DNA of 64,000 bases from Bacillus cereus ATCC 14579. GTDB taxonomy: Bacteria > Bacillota > Bacilli > Bacillales > Bacillaceae_G. Below the pieces are notes generated by a model. The model saw only the letters and a program-made list of their open reading frames with translations, searched no databases and had not been told where the DNA came from. The first letter of the stretch is position 1. Each line of letters starts with the position of its first letter. Positions 1 to 8,639 of the stretch are shown here, piece by piece. The translations under genes were made by a program, and so were the position numbers. The stretch covers positions 3,574,501 to 3,638,500 of the forward strand of contig NC_004722.1 of the NCBI RefSeq assembly GCF_000007825.1. Reading direction: 5' to 3'.

Positions 1-109
1 CACGCGCATCTGGAAGTGCACGATCTTGAATAATATATTTACTATAACGTGCAAAGCGATCACCTAACACGTCTTCAAGCGGGAGGTCATGAAACTTCTC
101 TGCTTGCAT
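1..109 (-). CDS. parC: DNA topoisomerase IV subunit A, N-terminal fragment
   Basis: Only the first 36 codons are inside the window; the gene runs off the left edge. The visible N-terminus begins MQAEKFHDLPLEDVLGDRFA and continues into the RYSKYIIQDRALPDAR segment typical of ParC/GrlA, just ahead of the breakage-reunion domain. ParC cuts and rejoins DNA in topoisomerase IV, which unlinks daughter chromosomes. The start codon lies one base after the parE stop, so the two are cotranscribed and probably translationally coupled, as in other Firmicutes. A GGTGGAATA stretch within the end of parE serves as the ribosome binding site. Identification is firm because of the neighbour and the N-terminal sequence; nothing can be said about the active-site tyrosine, which is outside the window. 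Confidence 0.95.
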   Translation of the reverse strand, partial: MQAEKFHDLPLEDVLGDRFARYSKYIIQDRALPDAR

Positions 110-110
110 G

Positions 111-2075
111 TTATTCCACCTCCGTCTCCATAATCATTTCATTTTCTAAAATATTTCCTTCTTCTTGCATACCAAACTGTACATTACGTTCAATCCATTT
201 ACGGCGCGGTTCTACTTTATCGCCCATTAACGTTGTAACGCGGCGCTCTGCCCTAGCTGCATCATCAATTTTCACGCGAATTAATGTACGCGTTTCAGGA
301 TTCATTGTTGTTTCCCATAATTGATCCGCATTCATTTCACCAAGTCCTTTATAACGTTGTAACATATAGCCTTTTCCAACTTTTTTCGTTACACCGTCTA
401 ATTCCTCATCTGACCAAGCGTATTCAATTACCTCACTCTTACCTTTTCCTTTACTTACTTTGTATAAAGGAGGAAGTGCGATAAATACTTTACCAGCTTC
501 GATAAGTGGCTTCATATATCTGTAGAAGAACGTTAATAACAATACTTGAATATGAGCCCCATCCGTATCGGCATCGGTCATAATTACAACTTTATCGTAG
601 TTAATATCTTCAACATCAAATTCATTTCCTACACCGCCGCCAATCGCATAAATGATTGTATTAATCTCTTCATTCTTAAAGATATCAGCAAGCTTTGCTT
701 TTTCTGTATTAATTACTTTACCACGTAGCGGTAATACGGCCTGGAAACGTCGGTCTCGTCCTTGTTTTGCAGAACCACCGGCAGAGTCACCCTCTACTAG
801 GTATAGTTCATTTTTTTGCGGGTTACGTGATTGTGCAGGTGTTAATTTCCCGCTTAACGTACCTTCTGATTTTTTCTTTTTCTTACCACTACGCGCTTCT
901 TCTCTTGCTTTACGGGCTGCTTCACGGGCTTGTGCTGCTTTAATTGCTTTTCTCACAAGAAGTGTAGCTACATCAGGGTTTTCTTCTAAAAAGTATGCTA
1001 AATGCTCAGATACAATGGCATCAATTGAAGAACGCGCTTCACTTGTACCTAGTTTCCCCTTCGTTTGCCCTTCAAACTGAAGCACTTCTTCTGGTACACG
1101 TACCGAAACGATAGCCGCTACACCTTCACGAATATCTGTACCTTCTAAGTTTTTATCTTTTTCTTTTAATAGTGCTACTTTACGAGCATACTCGTTAAAC
1201 ACACGCGTCATCGCTGTTTTAAATCCAGCTTCATGTGTTCCACCATCTTTTGTACGTACATTATTTACAAACGATAAAATGTTTTCTGAGTAGCCATCGT
1301 TAAATTGAAATGCTAGTTCTGCTTCAATCCCATTTTGTTCACCAGTGAAATATACAACTGGGTGAATTGAATCTTTTTCTTCGTTTAAATAGGAAACGAA
1401 AGCTTCAATTCCTGTTTCATAATGAAAGACATCTTCTAAATCATTTCGTTCATCTTTTATTGAGATTTTCATCCCTTTTAATAAGAATGCAGATTCGCGT
1501 AATCTCTCACATAATGTTTCATAGTTATAATTTGTAGTGCTGAAGATCGTTGTATCTGGTTTGAAATGCATTGTTGTACCAGATTCTTTCGTCTTTCCGA
1601 TTTTCTCAAGCGTCGTTACAGGAATACCACCATTTTCAAAGCGTTGTTCATAAATATTTCCGTCACGCTTAATCGTTACGACTAACCATTCAGACAAGGC
1701 GTTTACAACTGATGCCCCAACACCGTGTAAACCACCACTCGTTTTGTAACCACCTTGACCAAACTTACCACCGGCATGAAGTACAGTTAAAATAACTTCA
1801 GGTGTAGGTTTCCCAAGTTTATGCATTCCCGTAGGCATTCCTCGCCCTTTATCTATAACGCTAATACTATTATCTTTATGTATTACGACTGAAATTTCGT
1901 CGCCAAATCCCGCTAACGCTTCGTCAACGGAGTTATCTACTATTTCATATACTAAATGATGCAATCCACGGCTGTCCGTGCTCCCGATATACATACCCGG
2001 GCGTTTTCGAACGGCTTCAAGTCCTTCTAACACTTGAATCGCATCTTCATTATATTGGAACTGATGCTTCGCCAA
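111..2075 (-). CDS. parE: DNA topoisomerase IV subunit B
   Basis: ATPase subunit of topoisomerase IV, partner of ParC in chromosome decatenation. The 654-residue product has the GHKL ATPase fold at the N-terminus (EIVDNS at 44-49, DKGRGMP at 75-81, GGLHGVGASVVNAL at 114-127), a transducer region, and a C-terminal Toprim domain with EGDSAGG at 428-434 and DADTDGAH at 501-508. A lysine- and arginine-rich stretch (about 382-404) precedes the Toprim core. Length is normal for Bacillus ParE and no key residue is missing. It is read towards parC, one base apart. ParE rather than GyrB is favoured by the adjoining parC and by plsY and a CoA-binding gene nearby, the order seen in B. subtilis. Confidence 0.97.
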   Translation of the reverse strand: MAKHQFQYNEDAIQVLEGLEAVRKRPGMYIGSTDSRGLHHLVYEIVDNSVDEALAGFGDEISVVIHKDNSISVIDKGRGMPTGMHKLGKPTPEVILTVLHAGGKFGQGGYKTSGGLHGVGASVVNALSEWLVVTIKRDGNIYEQRFENGGIPVTTLEKIGKTKESGTTMHFKPDTTIFSTTNYNYETLCERLRESAFLLKGMKISIKDERNDLEDVFHYETGIEAFVSYLNEEKDSIHPVVYFTGEQNGIEAELAFQFNDGYSENILSFVNNVRTKDGGTHEAGFKTAMTRVFNEYARKVALLKEKDKNLEGTDIREGVAAIVSVRVPEEVLQFEGQTKGKLGTSEARSSIDAIVSEHLAYFLEENPDVATLLVRKAIKAAQAREAARKAREEARSGKKKKKSEGTLSGKLTPAQSRNPQKNELYLVEGDSAGGSAKQGRDRRFQAVLPLRGKVINTEKAKLADIFKNEEINTIIYAIGGGVGNEFDVEDINYDKVVIMTDADTDGAHIQVLLLTFFYRYMKPLIEAGKVFIALPPLYKVSKGKGKSEVIEYAWSDEELDGVTKKVGKGYMLQRYKGLGEMNADQLWETTMNPETRTLIRVKIDDAARAERRVTTLMGDKVEPRRKWIERNVQFGMQEEGNILENEMIMETEVE

Positions 2076-2192
2076 ACTCCTTGCCCCTTTCCTAATCCAA
2101 AATCAGAACATATGTTTCTATTATAGAATAACGCCTCGACTATCGTTTTGGCAAGTTATCTTATCTCTTTTATATACCATTTTCAATAGAAA

Positions 2193-2216
2193 AATCCTTG
2201 TTTTCTCACAAGGATT
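2193..2216 (-). terminator. Terminator after the 31-residue membrane protein gene
   Basis: Perfect 8-bp stem (AATCCTTG/CAAGGATT) with an 8-base loop, followed on the minus strand by TTTCT. It lies 65 bases past the stop of the small gene and in front of parE. Confidence 0.6.
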
Positions 2217-2280
2217 CCTCTAGGCTACTATTTCAGAAAAATAATCGTTTGTCAACGAGAAATGGATATGTATTCCAAGA

Positions 2281-2376
2281 TTACACATTCCAAACCTTTA
2301 TTATGATCCAAATGATCAAGATCCAAAACGGGATTACAAGTAACAATCCCCAAAAACAGCCTTTAAAAAATCTCAT
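2281..2376 (-). CDS. 31-residue single-span membrane peptide
   Basis: A very short gene encoding a protein of 31 residues that starts MRFFKGCFWGLLLVIPFWIL and ends with a basic/aromatic tail (KVWNV). Residues 7-26 form one hydrophobic helix with three tryptophans, so it is probably an inner-membrane peptide. Support for a real gene: a GAGGTG ribosome binding site 6 bases before the ATG, a stem-loop terminator downstream, and no competing longer frame with better signals. It stands alone between the CoA-binding protein gene and parE on the same strand. I do not recognise a named family; function unknown. Confidence 0.65.
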   Translation of the reverse strand: MRFFKGCFWGLLLVIPFWILIIWIIIKVWNV

Positions 2377-2450
2377 GATGAACACCTCGTTCATCGGCCC
2401 TACTTATCTATAATGAGGGCTGAATCAATCTTTCTACCTTTAAATCTATA

Positions 2451-2864
2451 CTATTTTGTCATCGCATGTTCTACTTTAATACAACGATCCATTATTACAA
2501 TATAGTCTTTTTCTTTTAAAAGTTTATATGTATCCTCATCTTGTACTCCTAATTGTGCCCAAAAAACATCTGCATCAATCTCTACAAATTCTTTTGCAAC
2601 ATCCATTAAAAACTCTGAGCGACGAAATACATTTACAATGTCAACGTGTTCCTTAATATCCTTTAGTGAAGAAACTGCCTTTTCTCCGAGCACCTCATCT
2701 ACTGTTGGATTAACTGGAATAATGCGGTATCCAGCATCTTGCATTGCTTTTGAAACCATATACGATGTACGTTCTGGCTTATCTGATAATCCAACAACCG
2801 CAATTGTTTTGCTTTTCTTTAACACTTCACCAATTTCCGTACGAGTTGGGTTTTCAATTGTCAT
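2451..2864 (-). CDS. yneT: CoA-binding domain protein (YneT-like)
   Basis: A 137-residue single-domain protein of the CoA-binding/succinyl-CoA synthetase alpha N-terminal type. The Rossmann glycine region is visible as IAVVGLSDKPERTSY (about 21-35), then a PVNPTVDEVLG segment, FRRSEFL and a C-terminal DRCIKVEH. The family binds CoA in structural studies but no reaction is established. The ribosome binding site is GGAGGGATTAATT before the ATG. The B. subtilis counterpart yneT also sits between plsY and parE, so orthology is supported by position. It is followed by the small membrane peptide gene. Confidence 0.85.
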   Translation of the reverse strand: MTIENPTRTEIGEVLKKSKTIAVVGLSDKPERTSYMVSKAMQDAGYRIIPVNPTVDEVLGEKAVSSLKDIKEHVDIVNVFRRSEFLMDVAKEFVEIDADVFWAQLGVQDEDTYKLLKEKDYIVIMDRCIKVEHAMTK

Positions 2865-2898
2865 AATTAATCCCTCCTATTCCTTTAGTATAGCCGAT

Positions 2899-2935
2899 AA
2901 AGAAAGTCTCTTTCAATATGAAAGAGACTTTCTTT
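2899..2935 (-). terminator. Terminator after htrA-type protease
   Basis: Perfect 16-bp inverted repeat (arms 2899-2914 and 2920-2935, 5-base loop), just past the stop codon of the protease gene; T-rich on either exit. Confidence 0.8.
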
Positions 2936-2943
2936 TATTTCGA

Positions 2944-4185
2944 TTATTGATTCTTTGTAGCTGAATTATCTGCTAAAGTAGCCGATTTCGTCATTTTTTG
3001 ACCGTTACGGTAGAATGTAACTTCTACTTTCTCGCCTACTTTTTTCTTTTCATATAAATATTTACGGAATTGAAGAGCATTCTCTACTTTTTGATTATCT
3101 AATGCTACTACAATATCATATTGCTCTAAACCAGCTTTTTCAGCTGGTGATATTGGGTAAATTTTACCTAATACAACGCCGTTTGTTACTTCTTTCGGTA
3201 CTTTCAATTGATTGACTGCATAAGCTTGCACATCTTCTAGTGAAACAACACCTACTCCAAGAGCTGGACGTTTTACTACTCCATCTTTTTCAAGAGATTC
3301 AATAACTGGTTTTGCGATGTTAATTGGAATAGCAAATCCAATTCCTTCAACTTCTTGCTGTGCAATTTTACTTGAATTAATCCCAATTATTTCACCATTT
3401 TGGTTAAATAATGCACCACCACTATTACCTGGATTAATCGCTGCATCCGTTTGAATAACTTGTGCTTGCCAATCTGGTCGTTTATCCCCATCAATATCAA
3501 CCGGAATTTCGCGTTCTTTACTACTGATTATACCTTCCGTTACACTTCCATCAAATCCAAGTGGATTACCGATTGCAATGGCTTTTTCACCCGCACGAAG
3601 TTTACTTGAATCACCTAAAGTGGCAACTTTATTTACATTAGATCCATCAATTTCAACAACCGCTAAGTCTAACCAAGGGTCCTTACCAACTAATTTCGCA
3701 TCAACTTGCTTTCCGTCGCTCAGCTTCACAGCAAGTTTATTTGCTCCATCTACTACGTGGTTGTTTGTTACAATATATGCTTTATTTCCTGCTTTTTTAT
3801 AAATAACACCTGATCCTGAACCGGCTTGTTGTTCTTGACCTGTCGGTTGCATTGCAAATGGATCAACACTTTGTTGCATATTAATAACACCTACAACAAC
3901 ATCTTTCGCCCCTTCAATCATACCAGGTAAATCAGTTTCATTTTTCGCTTTATTTACAACAGGAACTACAGTACCTTCTACTTTTGAATCCGAACTAAAT
4001 GATGATACTGGCGCTCCATTATTTTGAGCCCATGGCATATATGGTGCTGCAAAACTAATCGAAACCGCTCCGACTACAGCTCCCACTAAACCTGTGAAGA
4101 AATAGCCTTTTTTACTACCTGATTTTCTCACTTCTCTCGTTTCACTATGCTCTTCATTTAAATTTGGTCCATCGTAATATCCCAT
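2944..4185 (-). CDS. htrA: Membrane-anchored HtrA/DegP-type serine protease
   Basis: Surface-exposed quality-control protease that degrades misfolded exported proteins. The 413-residue product has a cytoplasmic N-terminus with many charged residues, one membrane anchor (about 29-49), a trypsin-like domain with the complete triad (His143 in TNNHVVDG, Asp173 in WLDLAV, Ser255 in NPGNSGGAL) and one C-terminal PDZ domain (about 300-400). Length matches Bacillus HtrA/YyxA/YkdA proteins. The ATG is preceded by GAGAGGGGAAATAAAAC. An OmpR-type response regulator gene lies 200 bases upstream on the same strand, reminiscent of CssR control of htrA in B. subtilis, but no sensor kinase gene is adjacent. 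Which HtrA paralogue this is cannot be decided from sequence alone. Confidence 0.92.
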   Translation of the reverse strand: MGYYDGPNLNEEHSETREVRKSGSKKGYFFTGLVGAVVGAVSISFAAPYMPWAQNNGAPVSSFSSDSKVEGTVVPVVNKAKNETDLPGMIEGAKDVVVGVINMQQSVDPFAMQPTGQEQQAGSGSGVIYKKAGNKAYIVTNNHVVDGANKLAVKLSDGKQVDAKLVGKDPWLDLAVVEIDGSNVNKVATLGDSSKLRAGEKAIAIGNPLGFDGSVTEGIISSKEREIPVDIDGDKRPDWQAQVIQTDAAINPGNSGGALFNQNGEIIGINSSKIAQQEVEGIGFAIPINIAKPVIESLEKDGVVKRPALGVGVVSLEDVQAYAVNQLKVPKEVTNGVVLGKIYPISPAEKAGLEQYDIVVALDNQKVENALQFRKYLYEKKKVGEKVEVTFYRNGQKMTKSATLADNSATKNQ

Positions 4186-4388
4186 GTTTTATTTCCCCTC
4201 TCTGGTGAATTCGTATTTTCAGTATAGTCACGTTTTGTGTCCTTCTTGTGAACTCATCGTGAAATCCAATTAAAAAAATACACTTATCTAACATTGTAGA
4301 CAAAAAAAGTATTTTTTGTACATTTTACCTTCAAAAGAGAGTATAAAATTACCATTTCCCTAGGCTAAATTACACAAATCGTTCTAGA

Positions 4389-5066
4389 TTATTCTTCAAA
4401 TTTATAACCAACTCGAATAACAGTACCGATATGCTTCGCTTTATCTCCTAGCTTATTTCGAAGTTTTTTAATATGGGTATCAACCGTTCGGTCATCACCG
4501 TAATAGTCATATCCCCATAACTGGTCTAATAAATGTTGACGTGATAACACAATTCCTTTGTTCTCCATTAAATACACAAGAAGTTCAAATTCTTTATGTG
4601 TCAATATAATTTCTTCTCCATCTACTAAAACAGTTCTAGATAGACGATTCACTTCTATTCCAGCTAAAGACATAGCATTTTCTTCCGCTACTCCTACCGC
4701 ACCATCCGCACGTTTCAATAACGTCTTTGCACGAGCTACTAATACTTTCGGGCTAAATGGTTTCGTTACATACTCGTCTGCACCTAATTCGAAACCTAGC
4801 AATGTATCATCCTCATCCGAACGCGCTGTCAACATAATAATTGGTACTGCTGATTCTTTTCTAATTCTTCTACAAACAGACCATCCATCTATTTCCGGTA
4901 ACATAATATCTAACATAATTAAATCAATTTCATGCTCTGCAAATAACTCTAGCGCTTTTTTTCCATCTTCTGCTTCGATTACTTCAAAGCCTTCATTACG
5001 AAAATAATCACTAACAATTTCACGTAATCTTCTTTCATCTTCAACAAGCAATACCGTTTTGTTCAT
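4389..5066 (-). CDS. OmpR/PhoB-family response regulator without adjacent kinase
   Basis: DNA-binding response regulator of 225 residues. The receiver domain shows the acidic pair at 9-11 (VEDE), the phosphoacceptor Asp53 in MLDIMLPEIDG, Thr80 in IIMLTA and Lys102 in YVTKPFSP. The C-terminal winged helix (about 130-225) ends in the usual RTVDTHIKKLRNKLG and RVGYKFEE. All phosphorelay residues are present, so it should be regulated by a kinase, but none is encoded next to it; the only histidine kinase in the window is 30 kb away. The htrA-type protease gene follows on the same strand and is a plausible target. Downstream of nrdG in the same direction, with 18 bases between. Confidence 0.9.
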   Translation of the reverse strand: MNKTVLLVEDERRLREIVSDYFRNEGFEVIEAEDGKKALELFAEHEIDLIMLDIMLPEIDGWSVCRRIRKESAVPIIMLTARSDEDDTLLGFELGADEYVTKPFSPKVLVARAKTLLKRADGAVGVAEENAMSLAGIEVNRLSRTVLVDGEEIILTHKEFELLVYLMENKGIVLSRQHLLDQLWGYDYYGDDRTVDTHIKKLRNKLGDKAKHIGTVIRVGYKFEE

Positions 5067-5084
5067 ATAATCTATCCCGCCTTT

Positions 5085-5537
5085 TTACTCTTTCAATCGA
5101 ATAATACGTTGATTGGAGCTTCCGCGAAATGGAAGTGTTAAATCTTTTTCCTCAATTTCAAACCTTCCATCGACTAAAACATCCCCATAATGTAACAACT
5201 CTATCATATCATTATTTTGAGAACTCTGTATCTCTTCTAACGTATAACCTGTATACATCCATAGGTTTTTTTTCAAATCTTTCCCGATTTTTGCTACCTT
5301 TTTCACTTCAGCAGCTTGAAAAAATGGATCTCCACTTGAAAATGTTACATCAGTTAATGGATTACTTGCAATCTCTTTCACAATTTCTTCTACTGTCATT
5401 TCCGTTCCGTTGCAAATATTCCACGATTTCGGATTGTGGCAACCAACGCAACGATGCGGACAGCCCGCAAAAAACACGACTGTCCGCAATCCTTCTCCAT
5501 CTACTACACTATCATGAATAATATTCATCACTTTCAT
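5085..5537 (-). CDS. nrdG: Anaerobic ribonucleotide reductase activating protein
   Basis: Radical SAM enzyme that installs the glycyl radical on NrdD under anoxia. The 150-residue product carries the iron-sulfur CX3CX2C motif as Cys26, Cys30 and Cys33 (GCPHRCVGCHN), the SSGDP segment for SAM binding and the usual short length of NrdG. Its ATG overlaps the nrdD stop by four bases (ATGA), so the two are translationally coupled. It follows nrdD in an operon. Expected to act in the cytosol together with NrdD during anaerobic growth. Confidence 0.95.
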   Translation of the reverse strand: MKVMNIIHDSVVDGEGLRTVVFFAGCPHRCVGCHNPKSWNICNGTEMTVEEIVKEIASNPLTDVTFSSGDPFFQAAEVKKVAKIGKDLKKNLWMYTGYTLEEIQSSQNNDMIELLHYGDVLVDGRFEIEEKDLTLPFRGSSNQRIIRLKE

Positions 5538-7390
5538 TTATGTTTCACCCGATCTATCTCTTCACTACGTTTCGCACTATTCCACTTTGACATATCTCCT
5601 ACAAGATAGCCTGTTATACGGCGAATTCTTTCTATATTAGCCTCATCTTCATTCCCGCAACTTGGACATTCATTCCCAATAACCCCGTGATAACTACAGC
5701 ACTTACAACGGTCAACAGGATGATTAATTGAACCGTATCCAACGCCATGTTCTGCCATGGCTTGTACAATTTGTTTTAATGCCTTTTTGTTATGCATTGC
5801 TGCTCCGTCTAGTTCAATATAAGTAATATGTCCCCCGTTACATAGAGCATGGAACGGACCTTCTAAACGAATTTTATTTATCGCTTGAATGTTATAATAA
5901 ACTGGAATATGGAATGAATTCGTATAGTAATTATGGTTCGTTATACCGCTAATCACGCCAAATTCTTTTCTATCTTTTTTCACAAACTTCCCTGATAATC
6001 CTTCTGCTGGAGTTGCAATTACTGAGAAATTCAGTTGATGTTCTTCTGTCGCTTTATCCATTCTATCTCTCATAAAGGAAATAATTTCATACCCAAGTTT
6101 CCATGATTCTTCATCTTCCCCATGATGCTTTCCTGTTAAAGCTACTAAACATTCCGCAAGTCCGATAAAACCAATACTTAACGTCCCTTGTTTTAAAATC
6201 GAGGCTACGGAGTCTTCAGGCTGCAACGTTTCTCCACCACGCCATACACCTTGTGAATATAAAAACTGAAAATCTCTTGCTCGCTTCGTACATTGATACG
6301 CATATCTTTCTAATAGCTGCTTAATTCCTAAATCTAAATAATAGTTTAGCGCTTCAAAAAACGCTTCTTTTGAACCACTAATTAACGCTAATTTCACTAA
6401 ATTAATAGACGTAAATGATAAATTCCCTCTACCAATCGCTGTTTCTTCTCCATGTATATTAGACATAACACGGGTACGACATCCCATGTAACATACTTCA
6501 CTTTCTGGTCTTCCATCATAATGCACTGCATTAAACGGAGCATCTAAAAATGAAAAGTTAGGGAATAATCGCTCTGCGGTTGTCTCTAATGCTAATTCAA
6601 ATAAATCGTAGTTCGGATCACTTTCTTCAAAATTCACACCTTTTTTCATCTTGAAAATTTGAATCGGAAAAATCGGTGTCTCTCCTTTACCAAGTCCAGC
6701 TTGTGTCGCTTTTAAAAGTTGTTTAATTAACATTCTTCCTTCTTTTGATGTATCTGTTCCATAATTAATAGAAATAAACGGTACTTGTCCTCCGCCCCTA
6801 CTATGCATACTATTCGAATTATGAACGAAAGCCTCACACGCTTGATACGTATCATTTTCCGTTTCTTTCCATGCAAATTCTTCTATTTGTTCTTTCTTAA
6901 GCGGATATGATTGTAATCGTTTTTTATGTCTCTCAATTGTTTTTCGTACATAAGGTGCTAAATCAATATCAAAGAGTGCAAACGATTGACCACCATGCTG
7001 CATATTTTGATTCGCTTGAAAAATAATAGACGAAAGAGCCAATGCACTTTTAATGTCTTGCGGTTGTCTCATATGTCCATGTCCAGTATGAAAACCGTTA
7101 GCAAGCATTTGCGCTAACGGAATTTGTGAACAAGTCGTCGTTCCTGTTGCATAAAAATCTAAATCATGTGGATATAATATATTTTCATTTATCGCTTTTT
7201 TCACTTGATCTGACAATAAATTCTCAACAGCATAATATTTTGCACTCTCAGATGCGAACGTTCCCATTACGCCCATTGGAGAGCGGCCGTCTACATTTGC
7301 ATTTTCTTGCATCAAATCTTGTTCATTGCCGTGGACTATTGTCTCAAACACTTTCATTAATTCTTCTCCACGTGTATTATTTTGTAACAT
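5534..7390 (-). CDS. nrdD: Anaerobic ribonucleoside-triphosphate reductase
   Basis: Glycyl-radical enzyme that reduces ribonucleoside triphosphates to deoxy forms without oxygen. The 618-residue product has the finger-loop cysteine region, a C-terminal zinc site made of CKCC and CPSC pairs, and the glycyl radical motif RRITGYLVG with the radical glycine near position 594. Two starts are possible: the ATG used here, with GGAGGG 6 bases upstream, or Met12, which has its own GGAGAAGAATTA site. Length is slightly short of the longest NrdD proteins, which carry an ATP-cone domain; no clear ATP-cone is visible here. The upstream region holds an inverted repeat that may be an Fnr-type site. Confidence 0.95.
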   Translation of the reverse strand: MLQNNTRGEELMKVFETIVHGNEQDLMQENANVDGRSPMGVMGTFASESAKYYAVENLLSDQVKKAINENILYPHDLDFYATGTTTCSQIPLAQMLANGFHTGHGHMRQPQDIKSALALSSIIFQANQNMQHGGQSFALFDIDLAPYVRKTIERHKKRLQSYPLKKEQIEEFAWKETENDTYQACEAFVHNSNSMHSRGGGQVPFISINYGTDTSKEGRMLIKQLLKATQAGLGKGETPIFPIQIFKMKKGVNFEESDPNYDLFELALETTAERLFPNFSFLDAPFNAVHYDGRPESEVCYMGCRTRVMSNIHGEETAIGRGNLSFTSINLVKLALISGSKEAFFEALNYYLDLGIKQLLERYAYQCTKRARDFQFLYSQGVWRGGETLQPEDSVASILKQGTLSIGFIGLAECLVALTGKHHGEDEESWKLGYEIISFMRDRMDKATEEHQLNFSVIATPAEGLSGKFVKKDRKEFGVISGITNHNYYTNSFHIPVYYNIQAINKIRLEGPFHALCNGGHITYIELDGAAMHNKKALKQIVQAMAEHGVGYGSINHPVDRCKCCSYHGVIGNECPSCGNEDEANIERIRRITGYLVGDMSKWNSAKRSEEIDRVKHK

Positions 7391-7479
7391 TTATAACCCT
7401 CCACCAATATGTTGTTATCTTTTGATTAAAATGTTACTACATATAGTCTTACTGTTTCTGTGAGAAATGTAACATTACT

Positions 7480-7495
7480 GTGAAATTTTTTTCAC
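7480..7495. promoter_or_regulatory. Inverted repeat, possible Fnr-type site before nrdD
   Basis: GTGAAA-N4-TTTCAC, a perfect 16-bp dyad in the 225-base divergent region between nrdD and plsY. It resembles the TGTGA/TCACA half sites of Bacillus Fnr but the spacing is not exact. The position, about 95 bases before the nrdD start, would suit anaerobic activation. Confidence 0.35.
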
Positions 7496-7615
7496 GAAAT
7501 AATGAATTTTTCATTTACAAAAAAGAAATGTGCTCTTTACAAATGTATGGTACAATATACGGGAAAAACTCTTTTTACCCTTTATCAACACATTTGAATA
7601 AAGGAGACTGAACTT

Positions 7616-8212
7616 ATGGTTACTACATATCTTTTATTTATCGTTGCCTACTTACTTGGCTCGATTCCATTTGCACTAGTTGTTGGAAAAATCGGCTACG
7701 GAATCGATATTCGTGAGCACGGGAGCGGTAATCTAGGCGGAACAAACACATTCCGCACATTAGGGAAAAAAGCAGGTTTTACCGTTACAATTGCTGACAT
7801 TTTAAAAGGGACATTAGCAACAAGTCTACCAATGATTTTCGGATTAGATATTCATCCACTATGGTTCGGGTTAGCGGCTGTTCTTGGACATGTCTATCCA
7901 ATCTTCGCGAAATTCCGCGGTGGTAAAGCAGTTGCAACTTCTGCTGGGGTGCTATTATGCTATTCACCAGTTGTTTTTGCAATATTGGCTGTTGTATTTT
8001 TCACCCTTTTATTTACAACAAGATACGTATCACTTTCTTCTATGGTAACAGCAGTTGTTGCTGTTATTGCATCCATTGTTAGCGGGGATAAAATCTTCAT
8101 TATTGCGATGTGTTTATTAGCAGGTATGGTTATTTATAAACACCGTGCAAATATCGGACGAATTATAAATAAAACTGAACCAAAAGCAAACTTTTCAAAA
8201 AAGCAAAAATAA
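7616..8212 (+). CDS. plsY: Glycerol-3-phosphate acyltransferase (acyl-phosphate dependent)
   Basis: Integral membrane enzyme that transfers the acyl group from acyl-phosphate to glycerol-3-phosphate, the first committed step of phospholipid synthesis in most Gram-positives. The 198-residue product shows the PlsY loops: SGNLGGTNTFRTLG (about 38-51), GHVYPIFAKFRGGKAVAT (about 90-107) and KHRANIGRI near the C-terminus, among about five membrane spans. AAAGGAGACTGAACTT precedes the ATG. The gene corresponds to yneS, which precedes yneT and parE in B. subtilis; here it is divergent from nrdD. A strong terminator follows. Confidence 0.95.
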   Translation: MVTTYLLFIVAYLLGSIPFALVVGKIGYGIDIREHGSGNLGGTNTFRTLGKKAGFTVTIADILKGTLATSLPMIFGLDIHPLWFGLAAVLGHVYPIFAKFRGGKAVATSAGVLLCYSPVVFAILAVVFFTLLFTTRYVSLSSMVTAVVAVIASIVSGDKIFIIAMCLLAGMVIYKHRANIGRIINKTEPKANFSKKQK

Positions 8213-8227
8213 GATCGTAACCCACAT

Positions 8228-8274
8228 AACGCAAAAAGAAAACGTGAAGCATATTAATAGCGTCTTTTTGCGTT
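8228..8274 (+). terminator. plsY terminator
   Basis: 12-bp arms (AACGCAAAAAGA and its complement) followed by ATTTTTT on the plus strand. Confidence 0.8.
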
Positions 8275-8320
8275 ATTTTTTATACTAAAGAAAAAGCAAC
8301 ATAATTTGGAGGAACTATAC

Positions 8321-8611
8321 ATGAATCTTTCCGTAACAAAAGAAGCAGCACAATGGTATAAAACTGAATTAAACTTACAATCAAATGAAACACTACGCTT
8401 TTTCGTACAATACGGTGGTTGCAGTACTGTGCAAAAAGGACTTTCTTTAGGTATTCGTAAAGATGATCCTGCACATCCTGCTGTTCAAATTCAAGAAGAA
8501 GGTATTAATTTCTTTATTGAAGGCGATGATGAATGGTTCTTCGATGGACATAATTTATCTGTTACACTTAACGAAGGTGACGACTTCCCACAATTTAATT
8601 ATGAAAAATAA
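8321..8611 (+). CDS. yneR: HesB/IscA-like protein (YneR family)
   Basis: A 96-residue protein of the HesB-like fold. The start is the ATG after TTGGAGGAACTATAC; an upstream in-frame TTG overlaps that ribosome binding site and is unlikely. The fold is recognisable from the N-terminal helix, RFFVQYGGCSTVQ, and FDGHNLSVTL near the end. Only one cysteine (in GGCS) is present, so the three-cysteine iron-sulfur site of IscA/SufA is missing and an iron-sulfur carrier role is unlikely. The B. subtilis gene yneR has the same neighbours (yneP, plsY). Function unknown. It shares a bidirectional terminator with the convergent thioesterase gene. Confidence 0.8.
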   Translation: MNLSVTKEAAQWYKTELNLQSNETLRFFVQYGGCSTVQKGLSLGIRKDDPAHPAVQIQEEGINFFIEGDDEWFFDGHNLSVTLNEGDDFPQFNYEK

Positions 8612-8639
8612 AAAAACGTGGCTTCTGCCACGCTTTTTT
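8611..8639. terminator. Bidirectional terminator between yneR and yneP
   Basis: CGTGGC/GCCACG stem with a TTCT loop flanked by A6 and T6, serving two convergent genes. Confidence 0.8.

Noticed and set aside
652..1080. Open plus-strand frame of 142 codons inside parE
   Set aside because: It is the antisense shadow of the Toprim and linker part of parE, has no ribosome binding site and no protein-like composition.
2198..2413. Plus-strand frame of 71 codons
   Set aside because: It runs antisense to the 31-residue membrane peptide, which has the ribosome binding site and terminator; the plus frame has neither.
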